Assembly: GCA_903895725.1 (NCBI GenBank)
Contig: CAITUV010000005.1
Location: 79,365 to 143,364, forward strand
Length of the DNA stretch: 64,000 nt
Origin: an uncultured Myxococcales bacterium
Lineage (GTDB): Bacteria > Myxococcota_A > UBA9042 > CAIXZC01
Reading direction: 5' to 3'
Positions 44,679 through 53,595 of this stretch are shown here, one piece after another (the first letter of the stretch is position 1; each line of letters begins with the position of its first letter). Under the pieces are notes generated by a model. The model was given only the letters and a program-made list of their open reading frames with translations, ran no database searches and was not told where the DNA came from. The translations under genes were made by a program, and so were the position numbers.

Positions 44679-47615
44679 TCAGCGGGTGGCCCGGCGTCTC
44701 ATGAGGGCAAAGGCCAGGAGCAGAGCCAGCAGCGGCAGGGCCGATGGGGGCGAGCTGAGGGGCGAGGCCGAGCAGCCGTCCTTCGCCTTGGGCTTCTCCT
44801 CCTCCTGGTCCTTGATGCACTTGCAGAAGAACAGCTTGTAGCCTGGCGGACAGGATGTGGGGCAAGGCTCTTCCTCGGGGGGGGCTACCGTTTCTCCAGC
44901 CGGCTCAGGGCTGCTTCCATCCGGAACAACCTCCACGACGTCGGCCGTCGGTTCGGCCGTGGGCTCGGGGGAAGCAATCTCCTTGCACTTGCCGCTCTCG
45001 CATTCGAATCCCTCGGAGCACTCCCCGCAGCTTCCACCGCTTCCGTCGCTCCCGCATTCCTTGCCGAAGCACGGGTCGGGAATGATCTGGCAGGTGTAGT
45101 CGGCTGCGCAGTACTCGCCCTCGGCGCAGGCTCCGCAGGTTCCCTTGCACGGGACGCACTTGTTCTTGCCCGGGTCGCAGATGAGACCTTCGGGGCAGGT
45201 TCCCCACTCGCCGCACGGCTCCTGACCGTTCTCGAGGCAGCCATGGGGGCAGCCGTTGGGTCCGCACTGCTTGTTCAGGCAACCGGCCGACGGGTCGCAC
45301 TTCTTTTCACAAATACCCTCGGGCGGGTCGAGCGGGGTCACCGGCGCTCCGGTGCAATCATAGCCGGCGGGGCACTGACCGCAAAGGCCACCGCAGCCGT
45401 TGGGTCCGCACTCTTTGCCGATGCACTTGGGCTGGCAGATCTCGCAGACGTAGATTTCCGGGTCGTCCTCGGTTTCCACGTCGCAGGTCCAGCCAGCCGG
45501 ACAGGTTCCGCACGATCCGCAGGCCACGCACATGCCGGTCAGTGCATTGCACTGCTGTCCGGCATCGCAGTCCTTGGAATACTTGCAGGGCTTGAGGCCG
45601 ACGTCGATGCATCCGGGGGGGCAGCTGTTGGGGCCGCACTCCATGGTCTCGATCATCTCGGGCGGCTTCATGCACTGGGCCTGGCAGGGCACGCACGTGA
45701 AGGAGGCCTCGTCACAGGGCATGTCGATCGGGCAGGTTCCGCAGCTGCCACCACAACCGTCGTTGCCGCACTGCTTGGGCGTGCCGTCCTCCTTGTTGCA
45801 ATTGGGGACGCAGGGGGCGCACTGGAAGTAGTACTCGTCTCCGTCCGTCGCATCCTCGTCGCACGAGAAGCCCGGGGGACACGGGTTTCCACACGTGCCG
45901 CCGCAGCCGTCCCCGCCGCACTCCTTGCTCGTGCCGTCATCCTTGACGCACGTGGGCTTGCAGGCCTCGCACTTGTGAGTCTCGGGGTCGACGAGCGTCT
46001 CGAGGTCGCACGTCAGCCCTTCGGGGCAAACGCCGCACTGGTTGGGGCAGCCGGGAGCCGGAGTGCCGCATTCCTTGCCGTCGCACGAGCACTTGTCCTC
46101 GACGCAGACGTAGCCGACCGCGCAATAGAAGCCGGGCGGGCAGGCACCGCATACGTTCTGGCCGGGGCACTCGTCCCAGCCGCACTGCTTGTAGCTGACG
46201 TAGGCCTCGGGAACGAGGCACTGGGGCTGGCACTGGGGGATACACATGCCGCTCTGGCAATACCATTCGCCGGGGCAGTTTCCGCAGTTCCCTCCGCAGC
46301 CGTCATCACCGCATTCCTTGCCCGCACAGTTGGGCACGCACTGGTCCTTCGGGACGCACTGGTATCCCATGGCCTGGCTGCAGACCTGCCCGGCCTCGCA
46401 CGTGCCGCACGTGCCGCCGCAGTGGTCGTTGCCGCACTGCTTCCCTTCACAGATGGGGAAGCAGGGGGCCTTGCAGGTGCCGTCCGCACAAGCCAGTCCA
46501 GACGGGCAGCTGCCGCACGTGCCGCCGCAGCCGTCGTCGCCGCAGAGCTTGGTCGTGCCGTCCGGGTTCTTGCACTGGGGCACGCAGTAGGTCACGCACT
46601 TGCCGAGTGCCTTCTCGCACTTGGTCTTGGGAGGGCAGAAGCCGCAGAATCCTCCGCAGCCGTCGTCACCGCATTCCTTGCCCTTGCACTGGGGCTCACA
46701 TGCACCGGGGACGCACTCGCCGAACAGGCAGGGGACCCCCTCCTCGCACGTGCCGCACTTGCCTCCGCAGCCGTCATCACCGCACTGCTTGCCTTCGCAG
46801 GCCGGCTTGCACGGCGGAACGATGCACTTGCCGTACTCGGTGCACTCCTTTCCAGCGGGGCACTTGCCGCAGACACCACCGCAGCCGTTCGTCCCGCATT
46901 CCCGATTGGTGCAGTCCGGAACGCAGATTTCCTCGCACTTGCCGCTCTTGCATTCGGCCCCGGCCGGACACAGGCCGCACAGGCCGAGGCAACCATCCGG
47001 GCCGCACTCCTTCCCGGCGCAGTCGGGCTTGCACGGAGTACACCCCGCTCCACATTCTTCGGAGCACAGGGCGACACACAAGGAGTCCCACTTGTCCGTG
47101 CAGCAGGAGGGGTCCAGCGCACACACGCACAGCTCGCACGCACAGCCGGCGCACCCGGGCGTAGTGGCGGCCAGGCATCCGTCCTTGCCGCCTCCGCAGC
47201 CGCCGCACGACTGGCACTCGTGAACGCAGACGGGATCCCACTTGTTCTGGCAGCAGTACGGGTCCTTGCTGCAGACGCAGTCTTCGCACGGGCAGCCGCA
47301 GCAGCCCTTCTGCTCCCATGCCGGAGCGCATCCATCGACGAAGCACGAGAAGCCGAACTGGCAGGAGGGATCGCCCTTGGGCTGTGCCGCACAGCCGTAC
47401 TTGTCTCCCTTCCAGCCGCACGCCGGCTGGGTGGCGCAGGACAGTTCACACAGAACCCCCTGGGCACACCACCGCACCGCGTTGCTGTTCGTACAGCACC
47501 CCTCGGCGGGCACTTCCAGGCAGGAGTTGGCAACCTTCACGCCCGGAGCACAAGGACTGCCCGCACCGAAAATCCCCCCGAACGCCGCCAGGAGCACATA
47601 GACCAACAGTTGCAT
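44679..47615 (-). CDS. MYXO-CTERM Cys-rich surface protein (second)
   Basis: 978 residues from ATG read from 47615 (a GTG four codons upstream is also possible; ribosome site GGGGTGGGG is weak). Signal peptide to about residue 18. It opens with a variant 10-Cys module (residues about 21-90, core EGCCTNSNAVRWC and CGWKGDKYGC), then two WD-core Cys modules, then about 13 CxGKxCGxDGCGGxCGxC units with inserted PPGF/CPAGYDC variants. Acidic Pro/Glu/Thr stalk about 900-940, then KPKAKDGCSASPLSS, a membrane helix and RRRATR, a MYXO-CTERM. Close relative of the convergent gene product and probably a paralogue. Confidence 0.88.
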   Translation of the reverse strand: MQLLVYVLLAAFGGIFGAGSPCAPGVKVANSCLEVPAEGCCTNSNAVRWCAQGVLCELSCATQPACGWKGDKYGCAAQPKGDPSCQFGFSCFVDGCAPAWEQKGCCGCPCEDCVCSKDPYCCQNKWDPVCVHECQSCGGCGGGKDGCLAATTPGCAGCACELCVCALDPSCCTDKWDSLCVALCSEECGAGCTPCKPDCAGKECGPDGCLGLCGLCPAGAECKSGKCEEICVPDCTNRECGTNGCGGVCGKCPAGKECTEYGKCIVPPCKPACEGKQCGDDGCGGKCGTCEEGVPCLFGECVPGACEPQCKGKECGDDGCGGFCGFCPPKTKCEKALGKCVTYCVPQCKNPDGTTKLCGDDGCGGTCGSCPSGLACADGTCKAPCFPICEGKQCGNDHCGGTCGTCEAGQVCSQAMGYQCVPKDQCVPNCAGKECGDDGCGGNCGNCPGEWYCQSGMCIPQCQPQCLVPEAYVSYKQCGWDECPGQNVCGACPPGFYCAVGYVCVEDKCSCDGKECGTPAPGCPNQCGVCPEGLTCDLETLVDPETHKCEACKPTCVKDDGTSKECGGDGCGGTCGNPCPPGFSCDEDATDGDEYYFQCAPCVPNCNKEDGTPKQCGNDGCGGSCGTCPIDMPCDEASFTCVPCQAQCMKPPEMIETMECGPNSCPPGCIDVGLKPCKYSKDCDAGQQCNALTGMCVACGSCGTCPAGWTCDVETEDDPEIYVCEICQPKCIGKECGPNGCGGLCGQCPAGYDCTGAPVTPLDPPEGICEKKCDPSAGCLNKQCGPNGCPHGCLENGQEPCGEWGTCPEGLICDPGKNKCVPCKGTCGACAEGEYCAADYTCQIIPDPCFGKECGSDGSGGSCGECSEGFECESGKCKEIASPEPTAEPTADVVEVVPDGSSPEPAGETVAPPEEEPCPTSCPPGYKLFFCKCIKDQEEEKPKAKDGCSASPLSSPPSALPLLALLLAFALMRRRATR

Positions 47616-47684
47616 GTCGCACCCCACCCCCGAAAATCAGCCGACGCAGCATACCATGTTCATGCGTGCGCGCCAAGAAGTCGA

Positions 47685-48641
47685 TCAAGCCTGTTCCAGA
47701 AAACTCCCCGCTATCTCCACCGCGCGCTTCCCAAAGGGAGGAGCCAGGCGCTCCGAGTCCGACTCCCGGTTGAACCACGTCTCCTGCCGCCTGGCGTACT
47801 GGAGATGCCTGAGCGTAACCCGCTCGATGCACTCGGAGAGCGTCGAGCGTCCCTCCAGGTGCTCGATGACCTCGCGGTACCCGAGCGCCTTGAACGTCCT
47901 GAGCTCGGGCGGGTAGCCGGACGCCAGCAAAGCCTCCACCTCGCGAACGAACCCCGCTTCGAACATGCCTGGCACCCGCTCGACGATCCGCTGCCTCAGA
48001 ACCGGGCGGGGCCACTGCACGCAGAGCTTGAGGTAGCGGTACCGGGGCACCTGGAAGCGGTGCTCCTCCTGGAAAGCGCTGATGGGGGTTCCCGTGGCCT
48101 CGAACACCTCCAGAGCCCTGGAGATCCGCTGGGTATCCGCAGGCGGAAGTCGACGCGCAGTCACGGGATCCACCTCAGCCAGCCGGGCATGAAGCGCAGC
48201 GGACCCCTCCTGCTTCATCCGCCCGATGATCGAGTCCCGGATCGCAGCGGGGACCTCCGGAATCGTCGCCAGGCCGAACAGAAGGGCTTTGGCATACAGG
48301 CCCGTTCCGCCCACGAAGAGCGGCCACCGCCCCCGCTCCAGGATCGGAGCGATGAGCTGGTCCGCCAGGCCCGCATACACCCCCGCATTGAGCGGCCTAT
48401 CCGGCATGGAGACATCGAACAGATGATGAGGAATCTCCGCTCGCTCCGCGGCCGAAGGCTTGGCCGTTCCAATGTCCATGCCGACGTAGAGCTGCGACGC
48501 ATCGAGGTTCACGATTTCGAGGGGAAACCGCCTCGCAAGCTCCAACGACAGGGACGTCTTCCCGGAGGCGGTGGGACCCACCAGAACCAGAATCGGCCGA
48601 CGGTCGTTGCCCCCCGAACGTCCTACGTCCGCTTGAACCAT
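47685..48641 (-). CDS. miaA: tRNA dimethylallyltransferase
   Basis: 318 residues. P-loop GPTASGKTS (residues 22-30), NLDASQLYVGMDIGTAKP, PHHLFDV, GGTGLYAKALL, and QYARRQETWFNRE are MiaA signatures. It adds dimethylallyl to A37 of tRNAs reading codons beginning with U. Usual length about 310. The start lies inside the end of mutL (19-bp overlap), the same mutL-miaA order as in enterobacteria. Serves as a good anchor for strand and frame. Confidence 0.96.
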   Translation of the reverse strand: MVQADVGRSGGNDRRPILVLVGPTASGKTSLSLELARRFPLEIVNLDASQLYVGMDIGTAKPSAAERAEIPHHLFDVSMPDRPLNAGVYAGLADQLIAPILERGRWPLFVGGTGLYAKALLFGLATIPEVPAAIRDSIIGRMKQEGSAALHARLAEVDPVTARRLPPADTQRISRALEVFEATGTPISAFQEEHRFQVPRYRYLKLCVQWPRPVLRQRIVERVPGMFEAGFVREVEALLASGYPPELRTFKALGYREVIEHLEGRSTLSECIERVTLRHLQYARRQETWFNRESDSERLAPPFGKRAVEIAGSFLEQA

Positions 48642-50488
48642 CGAGAGACCTCGGAAGCAGGGAAGAACACGATCACGGGCCGCCCGTGGGGACAGAATGC
48701 CGCCAGATCGACCCCCTCCATCTGCCGCAGCAGTGCCTGCACCTCCTCCGGCTCCATCGGATCACCAGAGCGGACCGCCATGTGACAGGCAATCGTGGAG
48801 ATCGGTTTGTGAAAGAGATCCGAAACCCGGACCGAGGAGTCCTCCGGAAGCTCTTCCAGCAGCATCCGGACCGCCCTCTCGGGGTTGCGTCCCTTGAGCA
48901 TCGTCGGCACGGCCTTGACCGCCAGCGATGAGGGACCGAACGGCTCGACCACGAATCCCAGGCGCTCGAGCGCCTCTCTCCGTACCTCCGCTCTTGCTGC
49001 CAGCGCAGGGTCCACGTCGACGAGCTGCGGAATCAGGAGCGACTGGCTCGACACACGGCCTTCGTCGAACTCCCGCCGGAGACGCTCGAACAGAACCCGC
49101 TCGTGCGCCGCATGCTGGTCCACGATGGCCAGCCGATCTCCCGCCTGAGCCAGGAGAAAGCAGTTGGCGTACTGGCCCAGATACCGGAGCGAGGAGTACC
49201 CCGCCGGCCGCGGGAGGATCGTCGGACCGGTCGGGGCGGTCGGACCGTCGGACAGAGGCGGGGGGTCGGACGGAGTCGGACTCGTCGGACATGTCGGACA
49301 AGTCGGACTTGTCGGACACGTCGGACTTGTCGGACACGTCGGAGCGTCGGACAAGATCGGGCCGTTCCGGAGCCCGCTGAGATCGGCCCCTGAATCCCGG
49401 CCCCGAGCCCCGAGCCCCCAACCCCCATCCCCGCCCTCCTGTCCCCGAGCCCCGAGCCCCCAACCCCCGCCATCCTTCGCCCCAATTTCCTCCGCCACCC
49501 AGGGGGCATCGGACAGCGTCAGGCGAACGGCCCGGCTGACTGCGGAAAAGACCTCGTTGGAGCGCTCGAAGCGAACCTCGCTCTTGGCCGGGTGAACATT
49601 GACGTCTACCTCTCCAGCGGGCAGGCGAATCTCGAGCACGGCGTACGGGTATTCGCCCTTGCCGAGCAAGGTCCCATAGCCGTTGGCAACGGCCTGGAGA
49701 ACGACCCGGTCCCGAACGAAGCGGCCGTTCACGAACGTAAACAGACCGGATGTCGCCCGCTTCTTCAGGTCGGGCCTGGAGATGAACCCCGATACCTCGA
49801 TCCGCCCGGCCAGCCGGCACTCGTACAGCCCTTCGCACACCTTCTTCCCGAGGATCGTGAACACTCGGGCCAGGGGGCCTGCTTCGGGCGGGGCGGAAAT
49901 GACTCGGCGCCCATCCGCCACCAACTCGAACTGCACCGAGTGAGCGGAGAGGGCCATCCGCTGGACCACCTCCAGGCAGGCCTGGTACTCGGTGGCATCG
50001 GTCTTGAGGAACTTGCGCCGGACCGGGACGTTGTGGAACAGCTCGGCGACGGTGATCTCGGTCCCGGCCGCCATCGCCGTGTCCTCGACCATCCGGTTCA
50101 CGCCGTCCGACATGCTCACCTGGGTGCCTGCGTCGTCCGAGGGCGTGCGGGTGCGGAGCATGAACCGGGAGACCGATGCGATGCTCGGGAGGGCTTCTCC
50201 TCGGAACCCGAACGTGGCGATGGCCCGCAGTTCCTCCATGCTGGCGCACTTGCTGGTGGCATGCCGTTCGAGCGAGAGGAGGGCATCCTCCCGGCTCATT
50301 CCGCTGCCGTTGTCGGTCACCCGGATCAACTCTACGCCGCCCCGGACCACCTCGATGGCCACCCGCGTCGCACCGGCATCGAGCGAGTTCTCGATGAGCT
50401 CCTTGAGCACGCTTGCCGGTCGCTCCACGACTTCGCCGGCTGCGATCTGGTTCTTGAGCCAGTCGGGCATCACCCGGATCAACGCCAT
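48623..50488 (-). CDS. mutL: DNA mismatch repair protein MutL, endonuclease-type
   Basis: 621 residues, ATG read from 50488 with AGGAG. GHKL ATPase N-domain: ELIENSLDAGA (Glu33), DNGSGM, FGFRGEALPSI. The linker (about residues 350-440) is unusual: repeated WGLGARG units and Cys-Pro-Thr/Ser-Pro-Thr tripeptides coded by a 9-bp satellite. The C-domain keeps DQHAAHERVLFE, matching the endonuclease motif DQHA(X)2E(X)4E, and FCPHGRP, so it should nick DNA like MutL of bacteria without MutH. MutS is not in the window. Followed by miaA with overlap. Confidence 0.95.
   Translation of the reverse strand: MALIRVMPDWLKNQIAAGEVVERPASVLKELIENSLDAGATRVAIEVVRGGVELIRVTDNGSGMSREDALLSLERHATSKCASMEELRAIATFGFRGEALPSIASVSRFMLRTRTPSDDAGTQVSMSDGVNRMVEDTAMAAGTEITVAELFHNVPVRRKFLKTDATEYQACLEVVQRMALSAHSVQFELVADGRRVISAPPEAGPLARVFTILGKKVCEGLYECRLAGRIEVSGFISRPDLKKRATSGLFTFVNGRFVRDRVVLQAVANGYGTLLGKGEYPYAVLEIRLPAGEVDVNVHPAKSEVRFERSNEVFSAVSRAVRLTLSDAPWVAEEIGAKDGGGWGLGARGQEGGDGGWGLGARGRDSGADLSGLRNGPILSDAPTCPTSPTCPTSPTCPTCPTSPTPSDPPPLSDGPTAPTGPTILPRPAGYSSLRYLGQYANCFLLAQAGDRLAIVDQHAAHERVLFERLRREFDEGRVSSQSLLIPQLVDVDPALAARAEVRREALERLGFVVEPFGPSSLAVKAVPTMLKGRNPERAVRMLLEELPEDSSVRVSDLFHKPISTIACHMAVRSGDPMEPEEVQALLRQMEGVDLAAFCPHGRPVIVFFPASEVSRWFKRT
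49265..49352. repeat. 9-bp satellite (GTCGGACNN)n inside mutL
   Basis: About nine copies of GTCGGAC plus two variable bases, regular 9-bp steps at 49275, 49284, 49293, 49302, 49311, 49320, 49329, 49338; degenerate copies continue back to about 49217. In-frame, encodes CPT/SPT tripeptides of the linker. Confidence 0.85.
49401..49468. repeat. 42-bp tandem duplication inside mutL
   Basis: A 26-base run beginning CCCCGAGCCCCGAG occurs at 49401-49426 and 49443-49468 (period 42), encoding a repeated 14-residue Gly/Trp/Arg unit beside the 9-bp satellite. Confidence 0.75.
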
Positions 50489-50515
50489 CTCAGCTCCTGC
50501 CCGCGGGAAGCGGAC

Positions 50516-50544
50516 TTGCGCCGCGCGGGGTTGGAGGATAGCAT
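50516..50544 (+). promoter_or_regulatory. Predicted promoter of the peptide-transport operon
   Basis: -35 TTGCGC (50516-50521), spacer 17, -10 TAGCAT (50539-50544), about 80 bp upstream of the ATG at 50624, divergent from mutL. Confidence 0.42.
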
Positions 50545-50623
50545 GGGGGCGCCACGGCAACAAGACGTGCGCTCCTTCCCCCGGGAAGAGGAAAGGTCGG
50601 ATTCGTTTTGAGGGGAGCGCGGC

Positions 50624-52378
50624 ATGCGCATTCGGGCCACCACAGTGCAGCTCCTTCTCCTGCTCGCATGGACGGGCTGCATGCGGGAGCCGCCCGACCC
50701 GGGGCTTCGCGACGAGCGCATCGTGATTCTGCTCGAGGCCGCCCCCCGGGACTTTGATCCCCGTTTCGTCTCGGACGCCTCCTCGACCAAGGTCTCACGC
50801 CTCGTGTTCTGCGCGTTGACCACGTTCGAAACCCCGGATCTCCAGCCAGCGCTCGAGGCGGCTGCCGAGATCCGTCCCTCCTGCGCCGAAGGAGCCCGGG
50901 AATGTGCCCACTGGGTGGTCAAGCTGCGCCCCGACGTCTTCTGGCATGACGGAGTCCGGGTCACCGCGGATGATGTCGTGTTCACCTACCGCTCGATCCT
51001 CGATGGCCAGCTCCATTCGCCGTTCCGAGGCGATCTGCGACGCAAGATCTCTCGGGTCTACGAGCGGGATGGTGTGGCGCACTTCGAGCTCTCCGCCCCC
51101 GTGGCTACGTTCCTGGCAGATCTCACGGTTGGCCTCGTCCCCGCTCACGTCCTGGAGCCGCGAGGGGGGCTGTCAGCGGTGTTCGAAGACGACCCGGTGG
51201 GATGCGGACCGTTCCGCTTCGTGAGCCGCTACCGGGACCAGAAGGTGGTGCTCGAGCGAAACGACCTGTTCTTCCGTCCGGTTGCCCCTCGCTACGTGGT
51301 GATCCGGACGGTGGCCGACGAGGCCACCCGGGTCCTCTCGGTCATGGCGGGCAGCGCAGACCTGGCAGTGAACGTGCTGTCGCCGCCCGTGGTTGCCCGG
51401 CTGGCCAACGACCCGTCCGTCCAGGTGCTCCATGAACCTGCGGCGTGTACGACCTACATGACGTACAACCTGCTCGATCCCCGGCTGGCGGATTCCAGGG
51501 TCCGGCGGGCGATCGCCCAGGCCATCGACCGGGAAGCCATCGTGCGGGAGCAGTTCCACGGGATGGGGGTGGTGGCCGACAGCATTCTCCCACCGCGGCA
51601 TTGGGCGCATGCTTCCGGGCTCCCCGGGATCGGGTTCGACCCGTCGCAGGCCGCAAAGCTCCTGGATGCTGCCGGTCTCCTCCCGGACCCGACGACGGGA
51701 ATCCGGGCCCGGTTCACGCTCAAGGTCACCACGGACCGGTTCCGGAGGAACATCGGGGCGCTGGTGGCCTGGCAGCTCTCCCGGGTGGGCATCCAGGTCG
51801 ACCTCCTGCCGCTCGAGCTCTCGACCTTCCTGGCGGATGTCCGGCAGGGGAACTTCGAGCTCTACATCCTCCAGCTTCCCGAAGTCACGGAGCCCGACAT
51901 CCTGCGCTGGCTCCTCCATTCCCAAGCGGCCCCGATCCTCTCCCCCCAGGCCGGCAAGGGGCGCTACGGGACCCCGGACCGGACGCTCGTCCCTCCCGGC
52001 TTCCTCGACGTGGAAGGTCCCCAGGCCTTTGAGTGTCGGCAGCGCTGGTGGCCCCGGGTTCTCCGCCAAGCCGCAATTTCCTTTGCCGGCCGCCTGGCAG
52101 GGCACTCCTCCGCCATCGGCAACGGCAACCGCAGTTTTTTTTGCGATCCTTACCTCGATTGCCTTCTTGATCTGGGGTTCTTGACCACCGATCCGGAGCG
52201 GCGAAAAGCCTTCTATGCCGAAGCGCAGCGCATCGCCGCCGAGGAGCTGCCCGTGCTCCCGCTCTGGCACGAGGACAACGTCGCTGTGCTCCGCTCGGGA
52301 CTGTCGGGATACACGGTCCTTCCGATCAACCGCTACGCCCCCGTGACGGACGTGCGCCGGAGCTTGAGTCCCGAGTGA
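50624..52378 (+). CDS. Peptide ABC transporter substrate-binding lipoprotein (SBP family 5)
   Basis: 584 residues; signal with lipobox-like AWTGC (Cys about 19). OppA/DppA-type features: WHDGVRVTADDVVFTYRSI, CGPFRFV, YMTYNLLDPRLADSRVRRAIAQAIDREAI, TDPERRKAFYAEAQRIAAEELPVLPLWH. Residues about 438-502 form an insertion (Arg/Pro/Trp-rich, not seen in typical family members) just before the C-terminal FFCDPYLDCLL segment; coding DNA there ends in a T8 run (52135-52142). It binds oligopeptides or murein peptides. First gene of a probable operon with thioredoxin, FHA, two permeases and NagZ. Confidence 0.88.
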   Translation: MRIRATTVQLLLLLAWTGCMREPPDPGLRDERIVILLEAAPRDFDPRFVSDASSTKVSRLVFCALTTFETPDLQPALEAAAEIRPSCAEGARECAHWVVKLRPDVFWHDGVRVTADDVVFTYRSILDGQLHSPFRGDLRRKISRVYERDGVAHFELSAPVATFLADLTVGLVPAHVLEPRGGLSAVFEDDPVGCGPFRFVSRYRDQKVVLERNDLFFRPVAPRYVVIRTVADEATRVLSVMAGSADLAVNVLSPPVVARLANDPSVQVLHEPAACTTYMTYNLLDPRLADSRVRRAIAQAIDREAIVREQFHGMGVVADSILPPRHWAHASGLPGIGFDPSQAAKLLDAAGLLPDPTTGIRARFTLKVTTDRFRRNIGALVAWQLSRVGIQVDLLPLELSTFLADVRQGNFELYILQLPEVTEPDILRWLLHSQAAPILSPQAGKGRYGTPDRTLVPPGFLDVEGPQAFECRQRWWPRVLRQAAISFAGRLAGHSSAIGNGNRSFFCDPYLDCLLDLGFLTTDPERRKAFYAEAQRIAAEELPVLPLWHEDNVAVLRSGLSGYTVLPINRYAPVTDVRRSLSPE

Positions 52379-52431
52379 GAAGTACGTAACCTCTGTCGCC
52401 GGCGCGGCTCTCTGTCCGCGGAGGGGTGCTC

Positions 52432-52950
52432 ATGGAGATGAAGCTCGACAGGCAGGTCATCCTCAAGCGATTGCTCGACATCGTGCTCGTCGCTGCCATG
52501 CTCTATGCTGCGTTGCTTGCCTTCGGAGTGATCCGCCGTGGGGGCAGGTTCCAGGAAGGGAGGGATGCCCCGCCTCTCTCCGGGGCTGCTGTGGCCGACG
52601 GGCGCCAGGTGGACCTCTCGCAGTTCCGGGGCAAGGCGGTCCTGCTCGATTTCTTCTCGGTCGGCTGCCCCTCCTGCAAGCGCGTTCTCCCCGATGTCGA
52701 GGAGATCCAGCAGCAGGGCGGTGAGCGCCTCCAGGTCATCCTGGTCAGCACCGACCCGCCGGAGCAGCTCAAGAGCTACCTTGCCGCTCAAGACAGCCGG
52801 CTCCTGGCTGTCGTGGAAGACGGGACCGCTCACCGGGCCTACGGCGTCGACACCATTCCATACCTCGTCGTGATCGACCCTCAAGGAAAGATCCGCGGCG
52901 ATTTCATCGGCGACATCCGCTGGTCCGACATCGAGCCGTACCTGCCTTGA
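52432..52950 (+). CDS. TlpA/ResA-like membrane-anchored thioredoxin
   Basis: 172 residues. ATG at 52432, 5 bp after GAGGGGT (GTG 52426 and ATG 52438 are alternatives). A single N-terminal membrane helix (about residues 15-35) then a thioredoxin domain with active site CPSC (Cys about 79 and 82), IPYLVVIDPQGKI with the cis-Pro. Periplasmic-side disulfide reductase or oxidase of the TlpA/ResA type. Placed 53 bp after the substrate-binding gene, so it may protect disulfides in this Cys-rich exporting organism. The CPSC dipeptide is not the usual CEPC of ResA. Confidence 0.88.
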   Translation: MEMKLDRQVILKRLLDIVLVAAMLYAALLAFGVIRRGGRFQEGRDAPPLSGAAVADGRQVDLSQFRGKAVLLDFFSVGCPSCKRVLPDVEEIQQQGGERLQVILVSTDPPEQLKSYLAAQDSRLLAVVEDGTAHRAYGVDTIPYLVVIDPQGKIRGDFIGDIRWSDIEPYLP

Positions 52951-53079
52951 AGGCCGGTACGGCTGAGCCGATTCCGTCAAGGTCCAATCGATTCCCGTTG
53001 CCCCGGTTGAGCCCCAGGTTTGCCTTGTCTCTCCCCGCAGGATGATGTATTTGTTATGCCGTGACAGCGCGGAGGAAGG

Positions 53080-53577
53080 ATGCGGCTCGAGTTGCACGGT
53101 CCCGAGGATCTCAGGGTGGGCGCCACGATCAGCGGTGCACCGTTGTCGGTGGGGCGAGATCCGACCAACGACCTCGTGATCTCGGAACGGACCGTGTCCC
53201 GACACCAGTGCCGCGTCTGGATGGAGGCCGACGGCCGCATCTTCGTCGAGGACGCGGAGAGCCGCTACGGGACCTTTGTGAACGGTCAGCTTCTGCAGGA
53301 ACCCCGCTCCATCCGCCCGGGAGACGACATCCGGTTCGGAGACTGGGAGGGGAGGGTGTTCGATGAGGCATTGGCCGCCCAGAGCACGGTGGAGCTTCCG
53401 CCGCTTGAGGAGCTGACCGGAGAGAACACCCTGCCTCCCCACGCGACGCGAAAGACCCGGCTCATCAAGCTGAGGTCCAGCTCCCGGTCGTCCACCACCT
53501 ACGCAGTCCTCCTGGCGCTGGCGGCGCTGCTGGCGACCGCTCTCATCCTGTTTCTCGTGCTGGATTCGAGCTTCTAG
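53080..53577 (+). CDS. FHA-domain protein with C-terminal membrane helix
   Basis: 165 residues, start ATG after GCGGAGGAAGG. The FHA domain (about 20-95) has SVGRDPTNDLVI (Arg26), TVSRHQC (Ser40, Arg41, His42) and YGTFVNG, all residues needed for phosphothreonine binding. A basic linker (about 120-137) leads to one membrane helix (about 141-160), so the FHA faces the cytoplasm. It recruits phosphorylated partners, perhaps of a Ser/Thr kinase as common in myxobacteria; no kinase lies here. Sits between the thioredoxin and the permease genes, 18 bp before the permease start. Confidence 0.88.
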   Translation: MRLELHGPEDLRVGATISGAPLSVGRDPTNDLVISERTVSRHQCRVWMEADGRIFVEDAESRYGTFVNGQLLQEPRSIRPGDDIRFGDWEGRVFDEALAAQSTVELPPLEELTGENTLPPHATRKTRLIKLRSSSRSSTTYAVLLALAALLATALILFLVLDSSF

Positions 53578-53595
53578 CATGGGGTGGCCCCTGGC

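Noticed and set aside
44649..48785. A long plus-strand frame opposite the second MYXO-CTERM protein and miaA
   Set aside because: Runs through miaA antisense and shows only Ala-rich repeats derived from Cys codons.
49265..49352. CRISPR-like regular repeats
   Set aside because: Period of 9 bp with 2 variable bases and no spacers; simple satellite within a coding frame.
52951..53079. Promoter before the FHA gene (TTGTCT-N17-TATTTG)
   Set aside because: Poor match; the gene may simply be read from the upstream operon promoter.
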